A stretch of 64,000 nt of DNA. Source: Niastella sp. Its GTDB lineage: Bacteria > Bacteroidota > Bacteroidia > Chitinophagales > Chitinophagaceae. Shown here in pieces: positions 1-8,762 of the stretch. The first letter of the stretch is position 1, and each line of letters opens with the position of its first letter. The stretch covers positions 310,001-374,000 of the forward strand of contig JADJVM010000005.1 of NCBI GenBank assembly GCA_016710595.1, written 5' to 3'. The notes below the pieces were generated by a model, which did no database searches, was not told the DNA's origin, and saw nothing but the letters and a program-made list of their open reading frames with translations. A program made the position numbers and the translations under genes.

Positions 1-378
1 TTTTATAAAATTTTTAAACATTTGGTTGGCCGGGCTGTTAAAAACCGGGCCATCAATACTGGTATCATTCAAATCGGCAATGAATGAAATTTTGGGTTGG
101 TCATTGATGAATATAAATCCACCGCCAGATTTTTCTAACCTGATACGGAATAAACCTTCTTCGGGTGCTGATCCTTTTATTTCAAATTTCCCATCTTTCA
201 TTTCAGCGGTATCAATTACTTCGGGATCTTTACTGCTAAAGAACATTTGCTCTAAATATACTTTTTGATCCGGAACATTACTAAGCTTTCCTTCAATTAC
301 AAATTGGTTTGCATTGGTTTTGCTTTTACAGGAAAATAATAATACAATCACTGAAATAGAGAGAATGATTTTTTTCAT
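1..378 (-). CDS. Lipoprotein with DUF4369-type N-terminal domain (partial, C-terminus beyond window)
   Basis: The frame opens at an ATG at 378 and runs off the left edge, so only about 126 residues are visible. They start with MKKIILSISVIVLLFSCKS, a lipoprotein signal peptide with lipobox LFSC. The mature part (VIEGKLSNVPDQKVYLEQ, later EIKGSAPEEGLFRIRLE) has the beta-strand pattern of the DUF4369 domain. In Bacteroidota this domain usually precedes a TlpA/AhpC-like thioredoxin domain, which would lie outside the window. It is probably an outer-envelope lipoprotein, perhaps a thiol-disulfide oxidoreductase; the catalytic CxxC cannot be seen here. It follows gatB (start 1849, stop 404) in the same direction with a 25-bp gap. 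Confidence 0.75.
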   Translation of the reverse strand, partial: MKKIILSISVIVLLFSCKSKTNANQFVIEGKLSNVPDQKVYLEQMFFSSKDPEVIDTAEMKDGKFEIKGSAPEEGLFRIRLEKSGGGFIFINDQPKISFIADLNDTSIDGPVFNSPANQMFKNFIK

Positions 379-403
379 ATCAATATTGATTTAATAAATA
401 ATT

Positions 404-1849
404 TTAATTACTGAGTTTTTCTACTAATATGCGTTGTACCAACTGCATGTCGGCCTTGCCTTTGCTTATTTTTTTTACTTCACCACTAAAGAGGCCAATG
501 AGCGCTTTTTTACCGGCTTTATATGCTTCGACCTTATCTGGTAAATTTTCTAATACCTGGTTCACCCATTCATGAATAGCATCACTATCTTTTTCCTGTA
601 ACAGGTTTAGTTGTGTAGCTATTTCTAAAGCAGTGGTTGCAGGAGATGCTAATAAAGCAGAAAGTATTTTATTGCTTGCATTGCTAAAGCTAACCATACC
701 GGTTTCATTGAGTTCAATTAAAGAACACAAAGCAGGAACCGGCAATGGAAACTGGTTTAAATGAAGCTGATGTACATTACAATAACTGCGAACAGGCCCT
801 TGCAGCCAATTGGCTACTGCTTTGTATGCCGTGTAATGTGCCACGATGGATTCAAAATAAAGCATATCATCTTTATCACTGCAAATCATTTCGGCATCGT
901 ACAAAGAAAGGCCATATTCCGAAGTATATTTATTAATAATTTCAAGGGGGAGCGGTGGTAAGCTTATTTTAACATTTACTAATTGCTCATTTGAGATATA
1001 AAATGGAGACAGGTCCGGTTCAGGGAAATAACGGTAATCTTCCGCCTCTTCTTTTGTACGCAAGCTAAAGCTGGTTCCTTTACTGGCATCAAAACTCCTG
1101 GTTTCCTGGATTATCTTTTCTCCTTTTTCTGTAATTTCAATAAGACGGTTAATTTCAAATTCTATCGCCAATTTTACATTGCGGATGCTATTCAGGTTTT
1201 TCACTTCTACCCTTGTACCCAGTGTATTACTGCCCTGTGGCCGAATAGAAATATTTGCATCGCAACGCATACTTCCTTCTTCCATATTACCGTCACATAC
1301 TTGTAGCCAGCGGAGTAAACGGCGCAATTCAGTTAAAAAAGAAAAGGCATCCTGAGCAGTATGTATACATGGTTCTGTAACAATTTCCAGTAACGGAGTG
1401 CCCGCCCGGTTTAAATCTATGCAGGTAAATTCAGCTTCCAAATCGTGGATGCTTTTACCGGCATCTTCTTCCATGTGGATGCGGTTTAAATTGATCTTCT
1501 TATTTCCACCTTCACTTTTTATAGTTAAGTATCCACCCCGGCAAATAGGTGCGGTGTGCTGGCTTACCTGGTATGCTTTTGGCAGATCGGGGTAAAAATA
1601 ATTTTTACGGGCAAAAAAATTGTCTTGTACAATTTCACATTCAAGCGCTGTGCCTAATGTTAATGCAAGATTTACTACTGCTTCATTCATCACCGGCAGG
1701 GTACCCGGATGAGCAAGTGTAATGGGGCTTACCAGGGTATTGGCTTCAGCACCAAAGCGGGTGGCATCCCCACAAAATAATTTGCTATTCGTTAGTAATT
1801 GGGCATGAACTTCAAGCCCTATTACCGCTTCATATTTATTGCTTGTCAT
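404..1849 (-). CDS. gatB: Aspartyl/glutamyl-tRNA amidotransferase subunit B
   Basis: GatB is the tRNA-binding kinase/transamidase subunit of GatCAB, which converts Glu-tRNA(Gln) or Asp-tRNA(Asn) to the amidated form in the cytoplasm. The 481-residue length is normal for the family. The N-terminus EAVIGLEVHAQLLTNSKLFC is the family signature, and GSMRCDANISIRP and DYRYFPEPDL are further conserved blocks of the GatB_N catalytic domain (about residues 5-295). The rest is a helical/YqeY tail (about 330-480). gatA and gatC are not in this window. A TAccTTTG -7 box lies only 8-15 bp before the ATG, so the leader is very short or absent. Confidence 0.97.
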   Translation of the reverse strand: MTSNKYEAVIGLEVHAQLLTNSKLFCGDATRFGAEANTLVSPITLAHPGTLPVMNEAVVNLALTLGTALECEIVQDNFFARKNYFYPDLPKAYQVSQHTAPICRGGYLTIKSEGGNKKINLNRIHMEEDAGKSIHDLEAEFTCIDLNRAGTPLLEIVTEPCIHTAQDAFSFLTELRRLLRWLQVCDGNMEEGSMRCDANISIRPQGSNTLGTRVEVKNLNSIRNVKLAIEFEINRLIEITEKGEKIIQETRSFDASKGTSFSLRTKEEAEDYRYFPEPDLSPFYISNEQLVNVKISLPPLPLEIINKYTSEYGLSLYDAEMICSDKDDMLYFESIVAHYTAYKAVANWLQGPVRSYCNVHQLHLNQFPLPVPALCSLIELNETGMVSFSNASNKILSALLASPATTALEIATQLNLLQEKDSDAIHEWVNQVLENLPDKVEAYKAGKKALIGLFSGEVKKISKGKADMQLVQRILVEKLSN

Positions 1850-1856
1850 CAGCCGG

Positions 1857-1864
1857 CAAAGGTA
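1857..1864 (-). promoter_or_regulatory. Putative gatB promoter -7 box
   Basis: On the minus strand this reads TACCTTTG, a match to the Bacteroidota -7 consensus TAnnTTTG. It ends 7 bp before the gatB ATG at 1849, so transcription would begin at or just before the start codon. No good -33 TTTG was found at the expected distance. Confidence 0.45.
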
Positions 1865-1889
1865 GCAAAATTTTGAGGGGTGTAAATGT

Positions 1890-1918
1890 AAAACGCCACT
1901 ATCTATCAGTGGCGTTTT
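1890..1918 (-). terminator. Rho-independent terminator after the PDZ gene
   Basis: A perfect 11-bp stem (AAAACGCCACT with its complement) encloses a 7-nt loop. It lies 18 bp past the stop of the PDZ protein gene and upstream of gatB. The arms end in A/T runs on both sides, so it could act in either direction, but the gene context favours the minus strand. Confidence 0.8.
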
Positions 1919-1936
1919 GTTAAATTATGAACACGG

Positions 1937-2938
1937 TTATAAGTCAACGGTTTTTAATTTCCTGGGAATTTTAATGGTAACATTCATTTCGGTGCCATTT
2001 CTCAACAGTTTCACGGGGTAAGTGAACATCTCATCATTACTTCTTAATGCTTCCCTGGCATCATCTGTATTATTAATTTTTTCTCCGTTAATCTCAAGGA
2101 GGATATCATCTTTTTGAATACCGGCAGAAGCCGCTGCTGTACTATCTTCTACGTCTATTACTTTTACGCCCTTGCCATCTTCTGTATCCTGTATCTTTAA
2201 TCCTATTTTTTTGCGTTTCGTATTATTGTACCAAAAATTATCTGGCGGGAATGCCGGTGTCTCAGGCGCTCTGAACATGTGGCCCCTGGATACACCCGGT
2301 GTTCTTGTAAATCCTCTAAATGAAAATTCTTTATTTGCTTCAATCTCTGCTTTTGTCTTTTTCTTTTTCCCATTGCGGAGATACTCAATTTTTACTTCAT
2401 CTTTCACTTTCGTTTTATTTACCAGGGCCGCCAGGTTATTTTCTCCATCTTCTACTTTATTGCCATCAAATTGGGTGATGATATCATCTTTTTGTAAACC
2501 AGCTTTTTCAGCAGGGCTCCCTTTTGTAACATTTAAAATTTTAGCACCTTCTTTCACATTTTCAAAAGATACGCCCAGAAAAGGTCCTGAACTCATATTC
2601 CCAATCATTGAATCTATTTGAAAGTCGTATCCGGGAGCAAAATTGAAATTTTGCATCATATTATCAATATCACTTTCTAATCTTTTACCGTTAATTATAA
2701 TCTTACGGTTGTTGATACTGATTTCATCATCATTAAATTCAACCATTGGCTTGCCATTGATAAGTACTTTGTTGTCTTTAAATTCTATGGTGAGCTTCTC
2801 ATCTTTGTCACCCTTTTTCTTAATGATAATCTCCTGGCCAACTTTTTTATCTGCAGGTTCTTTAGTTTGTGCTACTGCTTTGTAACCTGCCAATGCGAAA
2901 AACCAGGAAACAATACTGAATGCAATTATCTTTTTCAT
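1937..2938 (-). CDS. Exported protein with two PDZ domains
   Basis: This 333-residue protein has an N-terminal signal peptide (MKKIIAFSIVSWFFALAGY) and a charged beta-rich segment (residues about 30-90). Two PDZ domains follow: about 117-205, with GPFLGVSF and SPAEKAGLQKDDIITQFDG, and about 240-325, with AGIQKDDILLEING. The PDZ blocks resemble those of HtrA/DegP proteases, but no trypsin-like domain or GNSGG serine motif is present. It is therefore more likely a periplasmic peptide-binding or scaffold protein than a protease. The gene is monocistronic, with an upstream gap of over 100 bp and its own terminator at 1890-1918. The physiological partner is unknown. Confidence 0.8.
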   Translation of the reverse strand: MKKIIAFSIVSWFFALAGYKAVAQTKEPADKKVGQEIIIKKKGDKDEKLTIEFKDNKVLINGKPMVEFNDDEISINNRKIIINGKRLESDIDNMMQNFNFAPGYDFQIDSMIGNMSSGPFLGVSFENVKEGAKILNVTKGSPAEKAGLQKDDIITQFDGNKVEDGENNLAALVNKTKVKDEVKIEYLRNGKKKKTKAEIEANKEFSFRGFTRTPGVSRGHMFRAPETPAFPPDNFWYNNTKRKKIGLKIQDTEDGKGVKVIDVEDSTAAASAGIQKDDILLEINGEKINNTDDAREALRSNDEMFTYPVKLLRNGTEMNVTIKIPRKLKTVDL

Positions 2939-3052
2939 GTGAATAATTTTTATGTACTAATAATTTCGTACATCGAAGATATGAAAGGAATTATTGAAAT
3001 ACGAAATATTTCGCAAATATTTATTTTTTCTTAACAAACACATCAAAATAAA

Positions 3053-3086
3053 AAGAGGCTGCTTCATTCTTTTGAAGCAGCCTCTT
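3053..3086 (-). terminator. Rho-independent terminator of the susCD operon
   Basis: A GC-rich stem (AAGAGGCTGCTTC pairing with its complement at 3074-3086) with a short loop and flanking A/T runs. It lies 17 bp past the stop of the lipoprotein gene that ends the susC-susD operon. Confidence 0.88.
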
Positions 3087-3102
3087 TATTATGTTAATGG
3101 TA

Positions 3103-3996
3103 TTACCTGTTTAAAGTAACTCTATATACATCAGCAAAATAACCTAAACCGTTTACCCCTAACTGCATATACAAAACAAAAGTTTGTGTACAACCAGAAA
3201 AAGAGCCAACCGGGTTGGTAGCATGTGCTCGTACAACTACTTCCATTCCTGCATAAGCCCCATTCAAATCTCCTGCATCGGCACCGGGTACAATTCCCGG
3301 AATTACGGTAGCTTTTAAGGAAGCCGGGTTTGACCAATCTAATGTGAAATCAATTGGCCCCCAGCCGGTATCATAAATATTAGAAACAGAAATTTTTGCT
3401 GTTGTTGCTGTAAGCGGAACAGGCGCAGCCATCGTGGTCACATACGGGCCATAGGCACCCGTACCAAACAACTCATTGGTGTGTGCATAAGTTCCTGTAA
3501 ACATTGAAAGAACCGGTGAACTTTCGTCGCAGAATTGCCTTAAATATATAGTAATCTTAGTAGGCAATATGTATGGAGTTGATGCGGCATCACCTATATC
3601 TGTAATGCGAATAACAACGGTATCAATTTGTGATGCAGAAGAAAATCCTCCAAACAAACCCGTAAGCCGCAAAGTGTCTAATGCTTTACCGGCCGGAATT
3701 GTAATTTCTGAAGGCGCCTGGTATTGCACACCTGCAGTAGCATCGGCAGAAGTATAGCTAAATGAAATTTTTCGATCTACATCCGATACAGTAGTAAACC
3801 CAACCGGTATTTTATAATCACCATTGTTGGTAGGTATAAAAAATGTTTTTGTTGAATCTGTTAATCGGGGTAGTACAAAGCGTGCCACTTCCCTGGGTAT
3901 TAAGGGATCCTTATCAATGCTTAAATTTTCTTTTTTACAAGCTACCAGGCTTATCGAAAATAAAGCAAGTATGAAATAAAAAATTGACTTTCTCAT
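3103..3996 (-). CDS. Surface lipoprotein of a SusCD operon (DUF4843/Calx-beta-like)
   Basis: This 297-residue lipoprotein has the signal peptide MRKSIFYFILALFSISLVAC with a lipobox cysteine at residue 20. The mature N-terminal half (about 35-150) contains FSYTSADATAGVQYQAP and ITIPAGKALDTLRL, the Calx-beta/DUF4843-like pattern common in lipoproteins encoded after susD. The C-terminal half is a beta-rich domain I do not recognise by name. The gene lies 21 bp after susD in the same direction and is followed by a strong terminator, so it is the last gene of the operon. It probably helps capture the ligand of the SusCD pair on the cell surface. The substrate cannot be read from the sequence. Confidence 0.75.
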   Translation of the reverse strand: MRKSIFYFILALFSISLVACKKENLSIDKDPLIPREVARFVLPRLTDSTKTFFIPTNNGDYKIPVGFTTVSDVDRKISFSYTSADATAGVQYQAPSEITIPAGKALDTLRLTGLFGGFSSASQIDTVVIRITDIGDAASTPYILPTKITIYLRQFCDESSPVLSMFTGTYAHTNELFGTGAYGPYVTTMAAPVPLTATTAKISVSNIYDTGWGPIDFTLDWSNPASLKATVIPGIVPGADAGDLNGAYAGMEVVVRAHATNPVGSFSGCTQTFVLYMQLGVNGLGYFADVYRVTLNR

Positions 3997-4017
3997 TTGT
4001 ATCTTTTTTAAATGAAA

Positions 4018-5514
4018 TTATGGGTTTTGGTCTGCTGGGGTAAATGCCGCATTATTATCCAGTTCTGCTTGTGGAATCCTCATCAAAAACTTAGGATCAT
4101 CAGCTGCAGTGGTATAAACTGAAGGATTAAAGTTTGGTGCACCATGGTTACCCGGTCCTGAAGGCCGGTTCAAACCTTGCTTTAATCGTTTTACATCAAA
4201 TAAGCTAAATCCTTCTCCCCACAATTCAATCCTTCTTTGTTTTATTATCTCATCCATCAATGCTGCACCGGTAAGGCCGGAAGCATCATAAGCCGGGTCA
4301 CGAACCGTAATCAATGAATTTAGCATAGCACTAGCCGGGCCATCCTGTCCCTGGCGTGCCAGGGCTTCTGCTTGTATTAAATACATTTCAGATGCACGCA
4401 TATATAAGTAATCGCCTGCCCATGAACCTGCAACCGGAACTTCATGTTTTAATTGGTTGTAATCCGGGTTGGTTGTAGTTCCTGTTCCTGGAGTCCTGAA
4501 AACCGTTTTTCTTACATCTGTAGCAGCTATTTGATCATACAAGCTTTTTGTAATTTTCTTTTGTCCGCCCAATGCAGCATAACCACCTGTTCTGATATCC
4601 ATGTGCGACCAGAAGGAAGCATAAATGGTAGCCTGGTCTTCAGGAATAAGTGAACCCCACATCCATTCACTATTCGAAAGTGATGAAAAAGCATTGGTAG
4701 CAGGATATTGTGCTGCAGTCATTAAAGTATAACCTTGCTTAGCCAGGTTAGCATAAGTGACAGCAGTAGGCCAATCTTCCATTAACAATGCAACTCTTGC
4801 CCTAAAACCCCTCACCACACTTACATCAATATATTGTTTTCCGGCACGTGGTTTACCATTTAACAACGTTTCTGCACTTGTTAAATCACTTAATATTTGA
4901 TCATATACCTCCTGAACTGTTCCTCTTGGTTTACCTTCAGTAGTAAGTTCTGTATAAATGGGAACCCCTGGTTTTGTTTCATTTCCTTTATAGGTTTGCT
5001 GAAACAGGTTGATTAAATAATAATACGCATAAGCCCTTAAACCCAATGCCTGTCCTTTAAGTACATCTTTTTGTTGTTGCGATGCATCAGAAACATTATC
5101 GGTATTTAAATAAATTGCATTTGCCTGCTTAATGATATCATAATAAAAATACCAGGCATTAGCACTTTGCCTGCCCGCAGTAGCTATCGAGAATTCAGTA
5201 TAATTATAAGATGCATTAAACCAACCATAGCCCTGGCTATGCACCACCATATCGTTACCCATTAAATCCATGGAAAGATCCCAGGCTTTTTGGCCGAAAT
5301 TATCATGGCGTGTAATCCCATTTGAAGCGAAAGCAAATTGTGCTTGCACTGCTCCATCTAATGCAGCATAAATGGCATTTACTTTTCCTAAAATTTCACT
5401 TAGGGGTACAGCATTCGAAGGTTTCGTCTCCAGGTAATCTTTTTTACATGCAGTAATAGACAGTAGTAAGATAGAACTGAAAATTATTAATATTTTTTTC
5501 ATATTAAGTTTCAT
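4018..5514 (-). CDS. susD: SusD/RagB-family outer-membrane lipoprotein
   Basis: This 498-residue SusD-like substrate-capture lipoprotein has a signal peptide with the lipobox SITAC and then KKDYLETKPSNAVPLSEI, a typical SusD_like_3 start. The helical middle has TPR-like content (ALGLRAYAYYYLINLFQQ), and the C-terminal RagB/SusD signature includes YLYMRASEMYLIQAEALAR and IIKQRRIELWGEGFSLFDVKR. The start may instead be the in-frame ATG at 5502 (MKKILIIF), which gives a cleaner signal peptide. susC ends 8 bp upstream, so the two genes are co-transcribed and their products should form one outer-membrane import complex. No glycosidase or peptidase gene lies next to them, so the ligand class is open. 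Confidence 0.95.
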   Translation of the reverse strand: MKLNMKKILIIFSSILLLSITACKKDYLETKPSNAVPLSEILGKVNAIYAALDGAVQAQFAFASNGITRHDNFGQKAWDLSMDLMGNDMVVHSQGYGWFNASYNYTEFSIATAGRQSANAWYFYYDIIKQANAIYLNTDNVSDASQQQKDVLKGQALGLRAYAYYYLINLFQQTYKGNETKPGVPIYTELTTEGKPRGTVQEVYDQILSDLTSAETLLNGKPRAGKQYIDVSVVRGFRARVALLMEDWPTAVTYANLAKQGYTLMTAAQYPATNAFSSLSNSEWMWGSLIPEDQATIYASFWSHMDIRTGGYAALGGQKKITKSLYDQIAATDVRKTVFRTPGTGTTTNPDYNQLKHEVPVAGSWAGDYLYMRASEMYLIQAEALARQGQDGPASAMLNSLITVRDPAYDASGLTGAALMDEIIKQRRIELWGEGFSLFDVKRLKQGLNRPSGPGNHGAPNFNPSVYTTAADDPKFLMRIPQAELDNNAAFTPADQNP

Positions 5515-5522
5515 TTAATCAT

Positions 5523-8500
5523 TTAAAAGTTAATTGTAGTACCTACACTTGTTGTTCTAAAAGGGGTGTAGGTAGCATCGGCTGTACCATTAAAGGCTCG
5601 TTGGGGATCTGCCCCTTTCTTAGCTGTAAAAAGCCATGCATTATCTACGTTTACAAAAAACTGCAACCCTGTAATATGAAGCTTGTTTGATAACTCTTTT
5701 GGCAAATTATAAGCAAGTGTTACGTTTTTAATATTCAACCATGAGCCATCAATCAGCCAGCGTGAAGAAGCTCCTTCCTGGTTGGCTACAGCCACTTCTA
5801 CCCGGGGAACATTTGTTACATCACCAGGTTTTTGCCAGCGGTTTAAGATATCGGTGCTCCAGGCGGTACCCGGTGAACCCCTATGCATGATGCTGGCATA
5901 GTTACCATCGTAAAATTGACCGCCATAAGAGAAGGTAGTAAGTACGGATAGTTCCAACCCTTTAAATGAAAAAGTATTGGTAACACCTCCCGAAAATTTA
6001 GGTATTGCAGTTCCAAATTTCCTTAAAGAACTGCTTGCCTTATTATATTGGTTTGTAATTTCTGACCCTATGATATTTCCATCAGCATCTTTAATGTCAA
6101 CATAATATAAGGCATCTCCGGTAGCAGCATCTACCCCTGCAAATTCCGGAAGCCAGAAATCATAAATACCACCTCCTACCATGAGCTTTTTAGTACCGTT
6201 GATGATACCGGTCTTTTCTTGCTTAGGAGGTAGTTTTGTTATTTTATTTTTAAATGCAGTTACATTTAAATCAACTTTCCAGTTGATATCCTTGGTGCGT
6301 ACAGGAGTAATGCCTAACTGAAATTCAACACCCGTATTTTTCATACTACCAATATTTTGGTATATGCTTGCAAAGCCGGTAGAAACAGGCAATGGCACAT
6401 CAAATAATAAATTATCTGATTTACGATTAAACCAATCAATGGTTCCTGTTATCCTGTTATTTAAGATGCCAAAATCAATTCCTATGTTAAAAATAGAATT
6501 AGATTCCCATTGCAGATCTGGGTTTGCTTTACGGCTTGGAGATGGAGGTGAATAGCCCCCGGTGCCATTTGCATAATAATAATCAGTATAAGCATAATAC
6601 AAACCGATATCTTCATTGCCTTGCTCTCCATAACTTCCCCTTAATTTCAGTTCATTTAACCAGTTGATATTTTTTGCAAATTTCTCACCTTTTATTCTCC
6701 AGCCCATGCCCACAGAATAAAAATCGCCCCAACGTACATCGGGTGCAAATCGTGAAGATCCATCAGTACGAAAGCTGGCAGATAATAAATATCTTCCATC
6801 ATAATCATAGTTCAGGTTAGAAAAATAACTCTCAATGCGATGGTTATCTTCATAAGAAGTTGCGGGGTTAGTTGCTGTTGCCCCATTGTCTAATTCAGTA
6901 TATCCGGGAAATACAAAACCGGATTTGTAAGCGGCCAGGTAATTATATTGGTACCTGTAATTTTCGTGGCCTGCTAATGCCCTGATATTATGTATATCTT
7001 TTATTGTTTTTGCCCACGTCAATACTTCATTTCCGGTTAATGAAATAGCCCTTTCATTTGATTTTGTTGACCGGCCACCATCTACACCGCCTGGCGTGCT
7101 TGGAGCTGCATCACCATATTGGTTATTTTGATAGCTGGTACCATTGGTATTATAATAATTTAAACCTAAGGTTGCTTTGAATGAAAAATCTTTTAAAAAT
7201 TTAATTTCACCGAAAGTATTCACATTACCATTAAATATTTTTGTTGACCGATCATCAAGTGATAATGTACCTACGGCATTGGAGCGGCCTGCATAAGGCC
7301 TTGTTCCCATTTGTTCAGGTACACCAAAATCATATTTTGGCTGGCCGGTAAGACTATCATATACGTAACCACCATTTGTAAGATTATGTTGGTACACGGG
7401 ATATATGGGGCCCATTTGCCTTGTGTAATAGAATGGATTTGTAGTTGACGTTCCACCACTTGGCACATCCTTAAGAGAAGCAAAGCCACCATCAAGATTA
7501 ATGCCTGTGTTAAACCATTTTTTAGGTGAAACATTTACGTTCAACCTGGTATTGTATAATTTATAGCCTGAAAAACGGGCAATCCCATCTTCATTTAAAT
7601 AACCGGCTGAAAAATAGTAATCTGCTCCTTCGCCACCTCCGGAGAAACTCAAACTTGCGTTTGTCCTGGAGGCTGTCCTAAACATTGCATCTTCCCAGGA
7701 TTCATTCCACAATAATTGAGCATTTGGATTTATTTTGCCGGTAGTAGGATCAATAAGCTGGTTACCCGGAACATTATAAGCATTATATACTAAACCATTA
7801 TTTGATGTAAGTACATTGGAAGCAGATACACCCGCTGCAGATGCCGATTGCCCCTGGGCAAGGTATTGGTTTCTATACCCTTCCCAAAATACTTCATAAT
7901 AATCTTTAGCACCGATCCTGTCATATTCCGGAATTAAGCGGGTCATAAATCCCTGGCGTAAGCTGGCTGTCATTTTTGGTAGCCCTTTTTTACCTTTTTT
8001 AGTGGTGATCATAATTACACCATTAGCAGCCCTGGAACCGTATAAAGCAGCCGCTGCAGCATCTTTAAGAACGGTAATAGATTCCACATCATCGTTGTTT
8101 AAAGCCGAAATAGAACCATCATAAGGTATTCCGTTTAAAACATATAGTGGGCCACTAGTAGCATTAATAGAACCTACACCCCGTATCAGTACTCCTGCAC
8201 CTGACCCGGGAGCACCACCTCCATTGGTAGCAATGATACCAGAAACCTGGCCTTCTAAAGCCTTGGTAATACTGGTAACTTGTTGTTTTTGTAAAGTTGC
8301 GCTGGTAACTGTATTTTCAGCTCCGGTAAATGCTTTCTTTTTTACAGTACCATATGGCACTGTTACCACGATGTTTTCTAAATCATTTATGGTAGAAGAA
8401 AGACTTACATTATAGGTATTGCCGGCATTAATATTAATTTCTTTCTCCATCATATTGATAGAAGAAACAACTAAAGTTTTAGCTGATGCAGGTATTTGTA

Positions 8501-8681
8501 AAGAATAAATACCTTCACTATTGGTGGCAGCACCTATGGTTGTACCCTTTACCAGTACAGAAGCACCAACTATTGGCTTACCATTTTCATCAGTAATTCT
8601 TCCTGCAATTGTTCGATTTTGCGCAAAAGAAAAAACCGCTATTAATTGAAATAGCGAGAGCAGCATTACAAGTTTTCTCAT
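5523..8681 (-). CDS. susC: SusC/RagA-family TonB-linked outer-membrane protein
   Basis: This 1052-residue TonB-dependent transporter opens with a signal peptide ending FSFAQ and a CarboxypepD_reg-like domain (about 24-105, with GRITDENGKPIVGASVLVKG). The plug domain follows (about 115-230, with SITKALEGQVSGI, GVLIRGVGSINA, PLYVLNGIPYDG and YGSRAANGVIMITTKKG). The remainder is a 22-strand barrel ending in F. It should import a ligand captured by the SusD lipoprotein across the outer membrane, using TonB-ExbBD energy. No extra N-terminal FecR-signalling domain is present, so sigma/anti-sigma control is not indicated. The gene is first of three in its operon, with a TATATTTG -7 box upstream. Confidence 0.96.
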   Translation of the reverse strand: MRKLVMLLSLFQLIAVFSFAQNRTIAGRITDENGKPIVGASVLVKGTTIGAATNSEGIYSLQIPASAKTLVVSSINMMEKEININAGNTYNVSLSSTINDLENIVVTVPYGTVKKKAFTGAENTVTSATLQKQQVTSITKALEGQVSGIIATNGGGAPGSGAGVLIRGVGSINATSGPLYVLNGIPYDGSISALNNDDVESITVLKDAAAAALYGSRAANGVIMITTKKGKKGLPKMTASLRQGFMTRLIPEYDRIGAKDYYEVFWEGYRNQYLAQGQSASAAGVSASNVLTSNNGLVYNAYNVPGNQLIDPTTGKINPNAQLLWNESWEDAMFRTASRTNASLSFSGGGEGADYYFSAGYLNEDGIARFSGYKLYNTRLNVNVSPKKWFNTGINLDGGFASLKDVPSGGTSTTNPFYYTRQMGPIYPVYQHNLTNGGYVYDSLTGQPKYDFGVPEQMGTRPYAGRSNAVGTLSLDDRSTKIFNGNVNTFGEIKFLKDFSFKATLGLNYYNTNGTSYQNNQYGDAAPSTPGGVDGGRSTKSNERAISLTGNEVLTWAKTIKDIHNIRALAGHENYRYQYNYLAAYKSGFVFPGYTELDNGATATNPATSYEDNHRIESYFSNLNYDYDGRYLLSASFRTDGSSRFAPDVRWGDFYSVGMGWRIKGEKFAKNINWLNELKLRGSYGEQGNEDIGLYYAYTDYYYANGTGGYSPPSPSRKANPDLQWESNSIFNIGIDFGILNNRITGTIDWFNRKSDNLLFDVPLPVSTGFASIYQNIGSMKNTGVEFQLGITPVRTKDINWKVDLNVTAFKNKITKLPPKQEKTGIINGTKKLMVGGGIYDFWLPEFAGVDAATGDALYYVDIKDADGNIIGSEITNQYNKASSSLRKFGTAIPKFSGGVTNTFSFKGLELSVLTTFSYGGQFYDGNYASIMHRGSPGTAWSTDILNRWQKPGDVTNVPRVEVAVANQEGASSRWLIDGSWLNIKNVTLAYNLPKELSNKLHITGLQFFVNVDNAWLFTAKKGADPQRAFNGTADATYTPFRTTSVGTTINF

Positions 8682-8704
8682 AATTCAGTGTTGTTAGTAT
8701 TAAA

Positions 8705-8712
8705 CAAATATA
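8705..8712 (-). promoter_or_regulatory. Putative susC operon promoter -7 box
   Basis: The minus strand reads TATATTTG, an exact match to TAnnTTTG, 24 bp before the susC ATG. A TTTG -33 element at the usual spacing was not found. Confidence 0.45.
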
Positions 8713-8762
8713 ACTCAAATATTAATTTAAAGACATTTTCAGTAGAAAAACGCTGCATGCGG

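Noticed and set aside
26..268. Plus-strand open frame of 80 codons
   Set aside because: It lies opposite the lipoprotein gene 1-378, whose signal peptide and domain pattern are clear. The plus-strand product shows no family features.
3103..8681. Polysaccharide utilisation locus
   Set aside because: SusC and SusD are present, but no glycosidase, lyase, or regulator is adjacent. The sugar nature of the ligand cannot be claimed.
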